Part shown: piece by piece, positions 8,504-17,434 of the stretch | Position numbering within the stretch: position 1 is the stretch's first letter | Layout: every line of letters begins with the position of its first letter | Origin: Aureispira anguillae | GTDB taxonomy: Bacteria; Bacteroidota; Bacteroidia; Chitinophagales; Saprospiraceae | Length of the DNA stretch: 64,000 nt | Assembly (NCBI RefSeq): GCF_026000115.1 | Contig: NZ_AP026867.1 | Span: 4,824,001 to 4,888,000, forward strand | Direction: 5' to 3' | Program-made: the position numbers and the translations under genes | Notes under the pieces: generated by a model | What the model was told of the DNA's origin: nothing | Database searches by the model: none | What the model saw: the letters and a program-made list of their open reading frames with translations, nothing else

Positions 8504-9078
8504 AGAAATAGTATTTACTTGGGTTTATGCGATTTTCATGATTAAATAAAAATTAAACAAATACTGTTTTGAATAGGCATACTTCACATATGCTTGGGTT
8601 CTGAAAAAAAAACAGCTCTCTAATCATCAAAAAATACACGTTGAATTAGATTCTACCTACTTTGCTAAAGTATTGGAGATTTGTCCAATAATTTTTATCT
8701 TTTTGCAAAAAGGTTTCAAATTAGTATAATGCATCCATATAGATTTTATTCCTCCAAAAGAATAGTCACCTATACAAAGACAGATATTTATAGCCTCAAA
8801 ATTAAGGTTAATTAATATTTTGTCTGTTCCCCACAATTAATAATAAAAAAATCAATTTTGCAAAAAAAAAGAACAAAATATAGTCAAATTAGTAAAATTC
8901 ATTTAAAGTATTGTTATCAAAATACAATTATTGGAACATTGTTTTGGTTTAAACGTTATTTTTTATGAGAATTAAACAAACAAAGCCTTTTGAAGTACAA
9001 TAATTCTTTGTATTTTTGTGGGTCAGTTTGCTAATAGCTGTTTAATATTAAAAAAGTCTAAAAAACTAACAGAGCTGT
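8504..9078. other. Intergenic region upstream of rpoD
   Basis: These 575 bases of very AT-rich DNA separate two divergent genes. Apart from the rpoD promoter candidate I see no gene, repeat or structured RNA. Confidence 0.7.
8989..9018 (+). promoter_or_regulatory. Bacteroidota-type promoter for rpoD
   Basis: TTTG at 8989-8992, an 18-nt spacer and TATTTTTG at 9011-9018 match TTTG-N19-TAnnTTTG. They lie about 60 bases before the rpoD ATG. Confidence 0.6.
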
Positions 9079-9951
9079 ATGAGACAATTAAAAATTACTA
9101 AGTCTATCACCAATCGCGAGAGTCAATCTTTAGAAAAATATCTTCAAGAGATCGGTAAAGTTGACTTGTTAACCCCAGAAGAAGAGGTAGATTTAGCAAA
9201 ACGTATTAAACAAGGCGATCAAATAGCATTAGAAAAACTAACTAAAGCCAATTTACGTTTTGTGGTATCAGTAGCCAAACAATACCAAAACCAAGGATTG
9301 TCTTTGAGTGATTTGATTAACGAAGGAAACTTGGGTCTTATCAAGGCAGCACAGCGTTTTGATGAAACAAGAGGGTTTAAGTTTATTTCCTATGCTGTTT
9401 GGTGGATTCGTCAATCCATCCTTCAAGCTTTAGCAGAACAATCTAGAATTGTTCGTCTTCCGCTCAACAAAGTAGGTTCATTAAATAAAATAAACAAGGC
9501 ATTTTCTAAACTAGAGCAAGAGTACGAACGTGAACCGTCTTCTGATGAGTTGGCTGATATTTTAGAAATTCCATCCGCTGAGGTAGAAACTACATTGGGT
9601 GTTGCTGCTCGTCATGTTTCGATGGATGCCCCCTTCGTAGAAGGAGAAGATAATTCATTATTGGATGTACTAGAAAACACCAATACACCAAAGACAGATT
9701 CTCAATTGGAGTATCTAGAATCTTTGCGCAATGAAATAGAACGTTCTTTGTGTTCTTTGACTGATCGTCAAAAAGAAGTAATTAAACTTTATTTTGGAAT
9801 TGGTTTTGAGCATCCAATGTCTTTAGAAGATATTGGCGAAAAATTTGGTTTGACAAGAGAAAGAGTTCGTCAAATCAAAGATAAAGCCATCAACAAGTTG
9901 CGTACTTCTTCGTCTAAAAGTAAATTACTCAAAGCTTACTTGGGAAGATAA
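9079..9951 (+). CDS. rpoD: Primary sigma factor RpoD (sigma-70 family)
   Basis: This 290-residue protein is the housekeeping sigma factor of the Bacteroidota type, starting [11 protein letters not shown] with no region 1.1. Region 1.2 ([20 protein letters not shown]), region 2 ([48 protein letters not shown]), region 3 ([31 protein letters not shown]) and region 4 ([36 protein letters not shown]) are all present and close to the phylum consensus as I know it. It has its own promoter and a strong terminator. A paralogue lies at 17435. Confidence 0.95.
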   Translation: MRQLKITKSITNRESQSLEKYLQEIGKVDLLTPEEEVDLAKRIKQGDQIALEKLTKANLRFVVSVAKQYQNQGLSLSDLINEGNLGLIKAAQRFDETRGFKFISYAVWWIRQSILQALAEQSRIVRLPLNKVGSLNKINKAFSKLEQEYEREPSSDELADILEIPSAEVETTLGVAARHVSMDAPFVEGEDNSLLDVLENTNTPKTDSQLEYLESLRNEIERSLCSLTDRQKEVIKLYFGIGFEHPMSLEDIGEKFGLTRERVRQIKDKAINKLRTSSSKSKLLKAYLGR

Positions 9952-9972
9952 GATCAATACGCTAAGAACTAT

Positions 9973-10012
9973 AAAAAAAGCTGTTTTGTATAACACAAAA
10001 CAGCTTTTTTTT
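9973..10012 (+). terminator. Terminator of rpoD
   Basis: A perfect 17-bp stem (9973-9989 with 9995-10011) with a 5-nt loop and flanking A and T runs. It may also serve the convergent TetR gene. Confidence 0.9.
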
Positions 10013-10030
10013 ATTGGCTGAATAGTACAA

Positions 10031-10669
10031 TTATGGCTTGATTGCATCCAAAACAAACTGGGTAACGGTTTGTTTTCGCTTTACCATAAAACGTCTCATT
10101 CGTTCGTCGTCAATGCCCAATGTTTTTTGGAGAACGGTTTGCGCCATAATGGGTAGCAAACACAAGGACATGATGTTCAAGATCAGTTCCGCTGAACGTA
10201 TTTCTGATTTTACGGTTCCTTTTTCGATTTCAACCTGTATTTGTTCATTAATCAAGGGAATAATTTTACCAATTAATCCTCCTTCATAATCCAATACATT
10301 CAAAAACAGTTTCTCTGGATTTTGGCTCAATTCATTGACAATAAAATTTGACAAATAGGGCTCTTCCAAGAAAAGGTCAATCATCATGTCTACCAAATGT
10401 GCTACTTTGGTATTTAGATCAGATTGTTCCAGAAATACGTTCATAAGCATTGGTGTAACTGACTTTACACTTTGCTCAAATACCTTATCAAAAAGCTTTT
10501 CCTTAGATCTAAAATAGTAATGCAGCATTGCTTTGTTTACTCCTGCATCATCTGCTATTTCTTGCATTCTAGCACCTTTCAAGCCTTTTTGGTAGAATAC
10601 TTTTTTTGCAGAAGTTAGAATTTTTTCTTCTGTTGGTGTCTTTTTCAAATCCAGTTGGTTTTCATTCAT
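10031..10669 (-). CDS. TetR/AcrR family transcriptional regulator
   Basis: This 212-residue regulator has an N-terminal DNA-binding domain (about 14-62) with the family pattern EEKILTSAKKVFYQKGLKGARMQEIADDAGVNKAMLHYYFRSKEKLFDKVF, followed by an all-helical ligand-binding domain. No efflux pump or enzyme operon lies next to it, so its target is unclear. It faces a 600-base gap. An imperfect palindrome at 10711-10740 upstream of its start is a candidate autoregulatory site. Confidence 0.88.
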   Translation of the reverse strand: MNENQLDLKKTPTEEKILTSAKKVFYQKGLKGARMQEIADDAGVNKAMLHYYFRSKEKLFDKVFEQSVKSVTPMLMNVFLEQSDLNTKVAHLVDMMIDLFLEEPYLSNFIVNELSQNPEKLFLNVLDYEGGLIGKIIPLINEQIQVEIEKGTVKSEIRSAELILNIMSLCLLPIMAQTVLQKTLGIDDERMRRFMVKRKQTVTQFVLDAIKP

Positions 10670-10710
10670 AATAAGAAAACATTACAGATCTCTACATTAG
10701 ATATAAATAT

Positions 10711-10740
10711 TATTCATTGGGGTGGTGTATCCATGAATAG
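10711..10740. promoter_or_regulatory. Possible TetR operator
   Basis: TATTCATTGG at 10711-10720 mirrors CCATGAATA at 10731-10739 with one bulged base, centred about 55 bases upstream of the tetR start. Proposed only from symmetry and position. Confidence 0.3.
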
Positions 10741-11178
10741 ACGCTATCAATATTGCAAGAGCATATTTATCCTCTATAGACAATCTTAGTTTTCTTTTTA
10801 ATCTCTTATTCAATATTGCATAATCAAGCAACCCGACAAAGAAAACGCACAATAAAAAAATTATTTTTTATCATCAAGGTGAAAACAAAGGTTCACACAA
10901 CAAAATTTAGTGATAGGGGGGTATCAACAAATTTTTCATAGACAACGATGGAAAAAATACGGATTTTAATCTGCAAGAACTTTTAGTTCATTACATTTAT
11001 GAGCGCTCTGCTTTTAGTTGGGCGATTACTTATGACGCATAAATACGACTTTTTTCTCTAGTTTTCAAACTTTTAGCAGCGAATTGAGTCTCATAAATTA
11101 ACTTCAAGTAGCTCCATACTACTCACAAAAGCAGCAATTATTCCCCCCAATCCACAAAAATCTAACACTTATTTTACG

Positions 11179-11256
11179 CTATCCGAAGGTTTTTAAAATT
11201 TAACAAAATGGGCTTTTTCTAGCCCTATTTTAATTTTTACAGAAACCATCGGATAG
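11179..11256 (-). terminator. Nested hairpin after the 92-residue gene
   Basis: An outer arm CTATCCGA (11179-11186) pairs with TCGGATAG (11249-11256). Inside, AAAATGGGCT pairs with AGCCCTATTTT. It lies 21 bases past the stop of the minus-strand gene. Confidence 0.55.
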
Positions 11257-11277
11257 AGGGCACTTATTTAATGCTTC

Positions 11278-11556
11278 TTATATAATTTCTTCCCATTCAT
11301 CTTCATGACAGGCTAAATATTTTTCGAACAAAGCGGTACTGCTGTCATACATCTCCTTAAAGCGTTCTTTTACCTGCTCTTGGAATGCTGCATCAATTAA
11401 ATTCTTAATATCATTTAGGTTAGCAATCTTTTCTGATTCTCTAAATTTAAATGTTTGTTCAAACAGATCTGATTCAAACTTTACGATCAGTCGATCATTA
11501 TTCTTAAACACGGTTGTTTTGTATCCTTTTGTATCTAAATAACCAATAATTCTCAT
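11278..11556 (-). CDS. Hypothetical protein (92 residues)
   Basis: I do not recognise this acidic, soluble protein. It begins with short strands (MRIIGYLDTKGYKTTVFKNNDRLIVKFES) followed by helices rich in Glu, Lys and Phe (VKERFKEMYDSSTALFEKYL). There is no signal peptide or membrane helix. A TATCTTTG -7-like box on the minus strand at 11633-11626 and a nested hairpin after the stop support it as a real single-gene unit. Confidence 0.6.
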   Translation of the reverse strand: MRIIGYLDTKGYKTTVFKNNDRLIVKFESDLFEQTFKFRESEKIANLNDIKNLIDAAFQEQVKERFKEMYDSSTALFEKYLACHEDEWEEII

Positions 11557-11911
11557 TTGTATATCTTTTATATTTTATGGGTTTAATGCCCTAATTAGGC
11601 ACTCCATTCGTTCTTTATTGCTTTACAAAGATAAATATAAAACTCTTTAAACATTACCTTTCTTAGAATTTCTATTTTTAACATAACTTACTTATATTTA
11701 AAGAAATGTATCATATTGTATTTATAAAAATGCTTTAAAAGAAGAAAAATTTAAATTTTGTCGTGTAGCTCGCATATTTTTTGCAGTAACTTAAATAGTT
11801 TAACATAAATGTAAAATAAAGTATTCTATTTCAACAGTAACAAAAGTAGAAATACAATCATCAAGAGGCAGATTTACCTCAACAATTCAATTTTATAATT
11901 AGATTTATAGT
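11557..11911. other. Divergent intergenic region, 355 bases
   Basis: AT-rich spacer between the divergent 92-residue and TPR genes. Apart from the -7 box nothing is visible. Confidence 0.6.
11626..11633 (-). promoter_or_regulatory. -7 box of the 92-residue gene
   Basis: TATCTTTG on the minus strand matches TAnnTTTG, 70 bases before the ATG. No clear TTTG at -33. Confidence 0.4.
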
Positions 11912-12508
11912 ATGAAAAACACGACCAAAACAACTAATAAAGTAATCAAATCCAGTCCTTTTCGCTGGATTGCAGCGGTTGCTATTTTTGCTTTAATAGC
12001 TGGGCTTTGTTTTATAAATTTCTCTAATGAAGATCAGGTATATGAAGACCACTTTGTAGCATTTGAAGATGAACTTAGTGAAGAAATGGATCTAATGCTT
12101 TCGACTCGTGGTGCTGGTGATGAATCCTACACTTCGCTTCGTATGATTAGAGAAGGCATGGAACATTACAATAATAAAGAATATGATAAAGCAATTCCTA
12201 TTTTTCAAGAATACTTAGAAAAAAATACAGAGGCTAGTGACTATAACGAAATCAAGTTCTACCTAGGTGTTTCTTTCTTGGGGCAAGGAGAAGCAGAAAG
12301 AAGTGCTAAAATATTTGAAGCCATCGCTCAATTAGAAGGGCAACGATTTCAGGAGGATGCTAAATGGTATTTATCCCTAGCTTATGCTCGTACTGGTGAT
12401 ACCGATAAAGCTAGAGCACAACTGCAAGATTTAGCGAGCAGTGAAAAATATGGCGCTAAAGCCGAAAAAATATTAAACCCAACTAAAACTAAGGTTGCTT
12501 TCAGATAG
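11912..12508 (+). CDS. Membrane-anchored TPR protein
   Basis: This 198-residue protein has an N-terminal membrane helix (WIAAVAIFALIAGLCFINF, about 19-37), an acidic linker, and about three TPR-like helical hairpins from residue 75 (GMEHYNNKEYDKAIPIFQEYL, KFYLGVSFLGQGEAERSAKIFE, AKWYLSLAYARTGDTDKARAQL). The short basic N-terminus suggests the repeats face the periplasm. Such proteins are scaffolds; the partner is not evident. The gene directly upstream of the gldN-like gene has its own hairpin terminator, so the two are probably separate units. Confidence 0.8.
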   Translation: MKNTTKTTNKVIKSSPFRWIAAVAIFALIAGLCFINFSNEDQVYEDHFVAFEDELSEEMDLMLSTRGAGDESYTSLRMIREGMEHYNNKEYDKAIPIFQEYLEKNTEASDYNEIKFYLGVSFLGQGEAERSAKIFEAIAQLEGQRFQEDAKWYLSLAYARTGDTDKARAQLQDLASSEKYGAKAEKILNPTKTKVAFR

Positions 12509-12543
12509 TTAGTAACCGCATTAAATCATATCATAGCTGATAT

Positions 12544-12580
12544 AACCTATTTCAAACAATTGTTTGGAATAGGTTTTTTT
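12544..12580 (+). terminator. Terminator after the TPR gene
   Basis: AACCTATTTCAAACA pairs with TGTTTGGAATAGGTT (one mismatch), followed by seven T. Confidence 0.85.
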
Positions 12581-12657
12581 GTAACCAAATTTAGATGTTG
12601 CATTATAGAGTCAATGAATTACACATTTACTTCTCATCATCCAAATATGTTATTGCT

Positions 12658-13752
12658 ATGAATTACTACTCATTTTTTGCACTTTCCTTGATTTTATCTT
12701 TACTAATCCCCGCTCAAACACAAGCCAACAACGAACTCGATCAACTGTTCGATAATACAGATATTACTTGGGCTGCCGAAGTTTATACCGATTATGTCCC
12801 TAACATCAATAGTTATCAATTTGGGAAAAAAGAAATGAAAAAGCGGTATGGCATTTCCAGAAATAACACGGACATTCTTAAAATTCAAAATGAGGTAGAT
12901 GACCAACACATCCACCCCCGCCCTGCTGGGTTAGCACACAAACTCTTCCAATTAACAGCCAATAATTTTAAGGCGTTTAAAGATGCCTCCCTAAAAGAAC
13001 AACTGAGTTATGATACTTATAAAGATATTGTAAAACAAATTAAACAGGATACCGTTTTTACGTTTAATCCTGCTACCTCTAAAGAGACAATGCAAGTCAT
13101 TGTAAGAGAACTAAACCCTAATGAGGTAGAAATTTTTAGAGTTAAGCAAATTTTGCATTATAATGCAAAAACCAATCAATTGGGAGTCACTCCTATTGCT
13201 ATTGCCCCTATTCTGACGACCTATAGTTCAACAGGAGAAATTACCAAAACAACACCTTTGTTTTGGATGCCAATAACAGAAATTTCTCAGGCTATGGATT
13301 TATCGCCTTCTAATATCAATTGGGCAAAACGCCTTTCTCGATCTATTAGCACAGATCAAATAACCGTAATCAAGGGTAAAGGGCAAATTGGTGATATTGT
13401 TTACTCTATTATTGAAAAATCTGAAAAAAATGCGGACAAGGCTAAGTTATACCATACGTTTGGAAATTTTACTCCATTGGAAGCCAGTGAAATTAAAAAT
13501 ATTCGCAGCAGCATTGATACCATCATTACCTTTAATCCAACAACCTTTGAGGAAATTGTGCAAGTTGTTTCTAATAAATTAGATCCTCAGAGTGTACAAA
13601 AAATTCGCATTATTCAAAATTGGGTCTGGGATAAAAGAACTCAACAAATGAACATCCGCCTGATAGCATTTGCTCCTATTGTTAATCGTTATGACGAGGC
13701 TAAGAATTTCTTAAATTCTGGACCTATGTTTTATAAAAAACCCAATGAATAA
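12658..13752 (+). CDS. GldN-like type IX secretion/gliding protein with two tandem modules
   Basis: This 364-residue protein has a signal peptide (about 1-23, ending at QTQANN). GldN/PorN is a periplasmic ring partner of GldK in the T9SS. The GldN hallmark, a basic-hydrophobic strand pair of the form R/K..NW.WDKR...M..RL.A.API, occurs at residues 318-341. A second copy occurs at 162-185 (VKQILHYNAKTNQLGVTPIAIAPI). A TFNP motif at 135 and again at 291 gives the same 156-residue offset, so the protein carries two GldN-like halves. PLFWMPI after the first copy resembles the LFW segment of GldN. An in-frame ATG at 12595 was rejected because the signal peptide begins at 12658. No gldKLM neighbours are present, so this is probably an accessory paralogue. 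Confidence 0.75.
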   Translation: MNYYSFFALSLILSLLIPAQTQANNELDQLFDNTDITWAAEVYTDYVPNINSYQFGKKEMKKRYGISRNNTDILKIQNEVDDQHIHPRPAGLAHKLFQLTANNFKAFKDASLKEQLSYDTYKDIVKQIKQDTVFTFNPATSKETMQVIVRELNPNEVEIFRVKQILHYNAKTNQLGVTPIAIAPILTTYSSTGEITKTTPLFWMPITEISQAMDLSPSNINWAKRLSRSISTDQITVIKGKGQIGDIVYSIIEKSEKNADKAKLYHTFGNFTPLEASEIKNIRSSIDTIITFNPTTFEEIVQVVSNKLDPQSVQKIRIIQNWVWDKRTQQMNIRLIAFAPIVNRYDEAKNFLNSGPMFYKKPNE

Positions 13753-14125
13753 TTATTAATAGATTTAGTGATTATTTTTTCTTTCATCGAACAAGCTAAA
13801 CTAAGCAAGCACCCAAAAAGCAAATAAACCACTAATAATCAACAAATTCTACCTCTATATATTTTTAATACCAAAAGATAGGGCAGTCTATATTATTTTA
13901 GGCTGCCCTTTTTAGTCTAAAAAAAGAACAAATATTTTTCAAAAAAAAGGCATCACAAAGCAGCATTATAGATTTCAGCTTCGTTTTACGAGCAAAGATT
14001 CTTATATTTATAGATAGGCGTTGAATCAATATTTTGTAAATCCAATAAACTAATATTAATTATATAGCAGTAGACTTTTTACATTTCCTATAAGATTACG
14101 ACTCCTAAGAATAAATTATCCAAAT
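13753..14125. other. Intergenic region, 373 bases
   Basis: It holds the hairpin terminator at 13880-13914 and an AT-rich leader to the ECF sigma gene. No small gene was recognised. Confidence 0.6.
13880..13914 (+). terminator. Terminator after the gldN-like gene
   Basis: An 11-bp stem, AGGGCAGTCTA with TAGGCTGCCCT (one G-U pair), and an 8-nt loop, followed by TTTTT. Confidence 0.8.
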
Positions 14126-14713
14126 ATGGCAATTGCTTTGAATATTTCAACGACAAAACATATTACCAATGATGTACAGTCTAGCTCAGATGAAGCTAAA
14201 CTCATAGCTGGTTGTTTAGCAGAAGAACGTTGGGCACAAAAACAGCTTTATGAAAAACATTACGGGAAAATGATGGGAATATGTTTGCGTTATTCTAACA
14301 ATACAGAAGACGCAAAAGACATCCTCAATGAAGGTTTTATCAAAGTTTTTCGCTATTTGCATCGTTACAAAATAGGTACGTCTTTAGAAGGTTGGATTCG
14401 TAGAATAATGATTAATACCTCCATTGACTTTTATAGAAAAGCCATTCGTCATAGAACAGAGGATATTGAATATGCAGCTAATACGACGGCCACAGGTGAA
14501 GATGCTATTAGTAATTATTCTGCCAAAGAAATTCTTTCTGTTATCCAAACCTTACCGCCATCTTATCGTGCCGTATTTAACCTTTATGCAATAGAGGGGT
14601 ATTCGCATCGAGAAGTTGCTACTCAATTGGGAATCTCAGAAAGTACATCAAGGTCAAATTTAGTAAAAGCTCGTGCAAAACTAAAAGCCTTACTAACTAG
14701 ACTTTACAAATAA
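14126..14713 (+). CDS. ECF-type RNA polymerase sigma factor
   Basis: This 195-residue extracytoplasmic-function sigma factor has region 2 at about 25-100 (KQLYEKHYGKMMGICLRYSNNTEDAKDILNEGFIKVFRYLHRY, then LEGWIRRIMINTSIDFYRK) and region 4 at about 133-190 (LPPSYRAVFNLYAIEGYSHREVATQLGISESTSRSNLVKARAKLK). Both DNA-binding regions look complete. It lies 15 bases upstream of a membrane protein with a cytoplasmic N-terminal repeat, the usual place for an anti-sigma factor. The pair likely responds to an envelope signal. Confidence 0.9.
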   Translation: MAIALNISTTKHITNDVQSSSDEAKLIAGCLAEERWAQKQLYEKHYGKMMGICLRYSNNTEDAKDILNEGFIKVFRYLHRYKIGTSLEGWIRRIMINTSIDFYRKAIRHRTEDIEYAANTTATGEDAISNYSAKEILSVIQTLPPSYRAVFNLYAIEGYSHREVATQLGISESTSRSNLVKARAKLKALLTRLYK

Positions 14714-14728
14714 AATAATGTGTAAAAA

Positions 14729-16270
14729 ATGAAAAATAAAGATTTTGATAACATAGATAAACTAGCACAGGATGCCTTTGAGCAGTTTGAGGTGGAGTTT
14801 GATCCAATGGATTGGATGGACATGCAGAGCAAGCTCCGTGCAGAATCGTCTATAGATCAAATGGCAAAAGATGCTCTAAAAGATTATGAGGCAGCTTTTG
14901 ATAAACGGGACTGGAGGCGATTAGAAAAGCAGCTGGACAAAAAGAAAAATCTATACCCCCACGTCTGGTGGCTAAAAGGTGCAGAAATTGGGGTTATGAC
15001 TTTACTCTTATTTACCATCTTTAACCTAACAACCAACAAGAACCACCACAATCACTCAAACCAAAACTATGATAAGACAACTACACTAACTCCTTCTTCT
15101 TCTTCTGATTTTTCAACAACGAAACACAATGATAGTGAGGTGTTCCCAATCAAAGAACGGGCAACACAGGATCCATCATCAAAAGTAGCTAAGGGCAGTT
15201 CTCCTCAAGCTATGTTGGAAAGGAATGAAGCGTCATCTCATCCAGGACAAATGGAAGGTGCACAGAAGCGTTTAGCTCAAAATAGTCTTATTCACCCAAC
15301 AAAAGTTAATAATTATGAGAATAGCTCATCTTTAGTTGAAAATCAAGAATTGAGCAATAATGAGGTACCGAATCAGACCACAAGTGGATTTACTGGTAAA
15401 GATGGTACAATTGTTTCTTCTAATTCGACAACTAATGGTGATCAAAATGATCCTTCAACATTATTTTCTAACGACTTAGCAAGAATAGAAAATACAGCTA
15501 CTAGTGCCAATATTTCGGATAATGATAAGACAATGCGTAGTATGTTTTCTATTCTTGAAATTCCAACGATAGAACTTACAGAAGGCATAAAAACCACAGA
15601 TCCTATCTTTGAGCTCAAAAAAGCAAAACTGGAGCTACCGTACAATTGCAAAAGCTATCTTGGTGGTGTCGTTGTTGTTGGAGCAAACTTTGCCACTAGC
15701 TTAGGAGGAACCAGTGTAGGTTATGGTGCTGGGTTAACGATGGACTCAGAGCTTTCTCCTAGAATAGCGATCAAAACAGGGCTCATTGCTTCTTACAAAA
15801 AATATGAACTCAACGAGCTAATTACACTTGATAAAACAAGCGTAGATGGAAAAATTTATGAGATTGATCAATCTAAAACAACCAATTTATTGGTTCTTGA
15901 AATTCCATTAGAAGTACAATACACTTTCTTTAAAAATGAGAAGTGGAAAATTTATGCTACAGCAGGTTTGGTGGCAAACATTATTAGCAGTAGAACCTAT
16001 AATGGCTTCCAAAAAACAAATGCCAATGGACTTTCTATTAGTACAGAAATAAATTCTAGTAACTATGAGAGAGGTGCCTTTGAGGGAGGTGATTTTACTA
16101 AAAACACCTTCTTGTCAGTCGGTGGAGGACTTGGGTTAGAGCGTCAACTAGGGGATAAAATTAGCTTATATATTTTACCTTCTTATCGACATGCACTAAC
16201 GACAACTGGATCAGACAAAGACTTGATTCATTCCTTTGGGGTTAATATTGGTATAAAAACGGCTTTATAA
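14729..16270 (+). CDS. Putative anti-sigma factor fused to an outer-membrane beta-barrel-like domain
   Basis: The 513 residues fall into four parts. Residues 10-36 and 43-69 are two copies of an acidic helical motif (D.LAQDAFEQF...FDPMDW and D.MAKDALKDY...FDKRDW). One membrane helix spans about 81-101. Residues 102-300 are a Ser/Asn/Thr-rich linker. Residues about 309-513 look like an outer-membrane beta-barrel or PorT-like domain, with alternating strands such as YLGGVVVVGANFAT and KISLYILPSYRHAL. The position 15 bases after the ECF sigma gene and the cytoplasmic repeat suggest an anti-sigma function, which is inference. A protein anchored in the inner membrane with a barrel-type C-terminus would span the periplasm. 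Confidence 0.7.
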   Translation: MKNKDFDNIDKLAQDAFEQFEVEFDPMDWMDMQSKLRAESSIDQMAKDALKDYEAAFDKRDWRRLEKQLDKKKNLYPHVWWLKGAEIGVMTLLLFTIFNLTTNKNHHNHSNQNYDKTTTLTPSSSSDFSTTKHNDSEVFPIKERATQDPSSKVAKGSSPQAMLERNEASSHPGQMEGAQKRLAQNSLIHPTKVNNYENSSSLVENQELSNNEVPNQTTSGFTGKDGTIVSSNSTTNGDQNDPSTLFSNDLARIENTATSANISDNDKTMRSMFSILEIPTIELTEGIKTTDPIFELKKAKLELPYNCKSYLGGVVVVGANFATSLGGTSVGYGAGLTMDSELSPRIAIKTGLIASYKKYELNELITLDKTSVDGKIYEIDQSKTTNLLVLEIPLEVQYTFFKNEKWKIYATAGLVANIISSRTYNGFQKTNANGLSISTEINSSNYERGAFEGGDFTKNTFLSVGGGLGLERQLGDKISLYILPSYRHALTTTGSDKDLIHSFGVNIGIKTAL

Positions 16271-16349
16271 CTAATAAAAAGATTTACAATAGTTTATAAT
16301 ATTAAGTTCTAAAAATCGTACAATTGATTTCAGAACAATAGCTTATTCT

Positions 16350-16390
16350 AAAAAGCAGTTAGTACCTTTAAGGGCTTAACTGCTTTTTTT
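16350..16390 (+). terminator. Terminator of the ECF sigma/anti-sigma operon
   Basis: AAAAAGCAGTTA (16350-16361) pairs perfectly with TAACTGCTTTTT (16377-16388), followed by more T. Confidence 0.88.
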
Positions 16391-16401
16391 ATCGATACCA
16401 T

Positions 16402-16563
16402 TACTCCGTTAAAAATCGTACTATATTGATTGTAAGCACCATGTACTTTTACAGTCTAAAATATAAAAATTGATAACCTAGCTTTGCTAGCTCATGTAAT
16501 AATCAATATAGTACATAAGCACAGCGAACAATGAGCAAAGCGCACTAACTAATCCACGGAGTA
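16402..16563. repeat. Palindromic intergenic repeat, copy B (162 bp)
   Basis: Outer arms TACTCCGT (16402-16409) and ACGGAGTA (16556-16563), and inner perfect 14-bp arms GTACTATATTGATT (16418-16431) with the complement at 16501-16514. The interior has a small GCTAGCTTTGCTAGC-like palindrome. Related sequence occurs at 6967, 34692 and 43214. Its nearness to bioD means it could affect bioD expression. Confidence 0.6.
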
Positions 16564-16578
16564 TTAAATTTATACAAC

Positions 16579-17202
16579 ATGCAACCAATTCAATATTTTG
16601 TTTCGGGGATAGACACAGACATAGGGAAAACTGTTGTTTCTGCTATTTTGGTAGAAGCTTTAGAAGCTGATTATTGGAAACCTGTACAAGCTGGAGGACT
16701 AGAGTTTAGCGATACGCATTGTGTTCAACAATTAGTTAGCAACTCTAAAAGTCAGTTTTTTGAAGAAACTTATCGACTCAATACCCCTGCATCGCCACAT
16801 TATGCCGCCGAATTAGATGGGCTAGAAATAAACTTTGATGCATTTAAAATGCCAATAACATCTAACAATCTAATTGTAGAAGGAGCAGGAGGACTATTTG
16901 TCCCACTTAACGACGATTTTTTGATCATTGACTTGATTAAAAAATTGAACATTCCTGTGGTCTTAGTTGCCAAATTTTATTTAGGGTCTATCAATCACAC
17001 CCTAAGTTCTATTGATGCTCTACAACAAAGAGGCATTCCGATTGCAGGTATTATCTTTAATGGGGAAATAACAGAATCTTCAAAAAGTTATATTTTAAAG
17101 TATAGTAAAATCCCAAATTTAGGTTGTATTCCTTGGGTAGAAAAAATTTCTAAAAAAGAAGTGTCTAAATATGCAAAAACGGTAAGAAATTTGCTGTATT
17201 AA
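16579..17202 (+). CDS. bioD: Dethiobiotin synthase
   Basis: BioD closes the ureido ring of biotin by ATP-dependent carboxylation of 7,8-diaminopelargonate. The 207-residue protein has the P-loop SGIDTDIGKT near the start, KPVQAGG, PASPHYAAE and EGAGGLFVPL, all family landmarks. It is slightly shorter than the average BioD of about 220 residues. No other bio genes are in the window, so the biotin genes are dispersed in this genome or lie elsewhere. The leader contains palindromic repeat copy B. Confidence 0.9.
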   Translation: MQPIQYFVSGIDTDIGKTVVSAILVEALEADYWKPVQAGGLEFSDTHCVQQLVSNSKSQFFEETYRLNTPASPHYAAELDGLEINFDAFKMPITSNNLIVEGAGGLFVPLNDDFLIIDLIKKLNIPVVLVAKFYLGSINHTLSSIDALQQRGIPIAGIIFNGEITESSKSYILKYSKIPNLGCIPWVEKISKKEVSKYAKTVRNLLY

Positions 17203-17434
17203 TAGCAATCGACCCCGCAGCTATCTATTAGTATTTCATTGTACTAATCTTTCTTTTTTAATAAAATTGGGTAACATTTAATCTCTATTTACATTAATGT
17301 TGTAACAGGGAAAAGGGATTTCTATGTCTAATTTTTTTGCTTATTAAAATATTTCTTCATCCGCAAAAAAATGAAACTTTTTTCCATCCAATCTCGTTTA
17401 AAAGGACAGGGAGCATCACAAAACAAAAAGCTAA

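Larger units (their letters stand above)
10670..11277. other. Intergenic region between tetR and the 92-residue gene
   Basis: These 608 bases lie upstream of tetR and downstream of the next minus-strand gene. Besides the possible operator and the hairpin at 11179-11256, nothing recognisable is present. No coding potential above 60 codons was accepted. Confidence 0.65.
16271..16578. other. Intergenic region, 308 bases
   Basis: It contains a terminator (16350-16390) and the full-length palindromic repeat copy B (16402-16563), which ends 15 bases before the bioD ATG. Confidence 0.7.
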
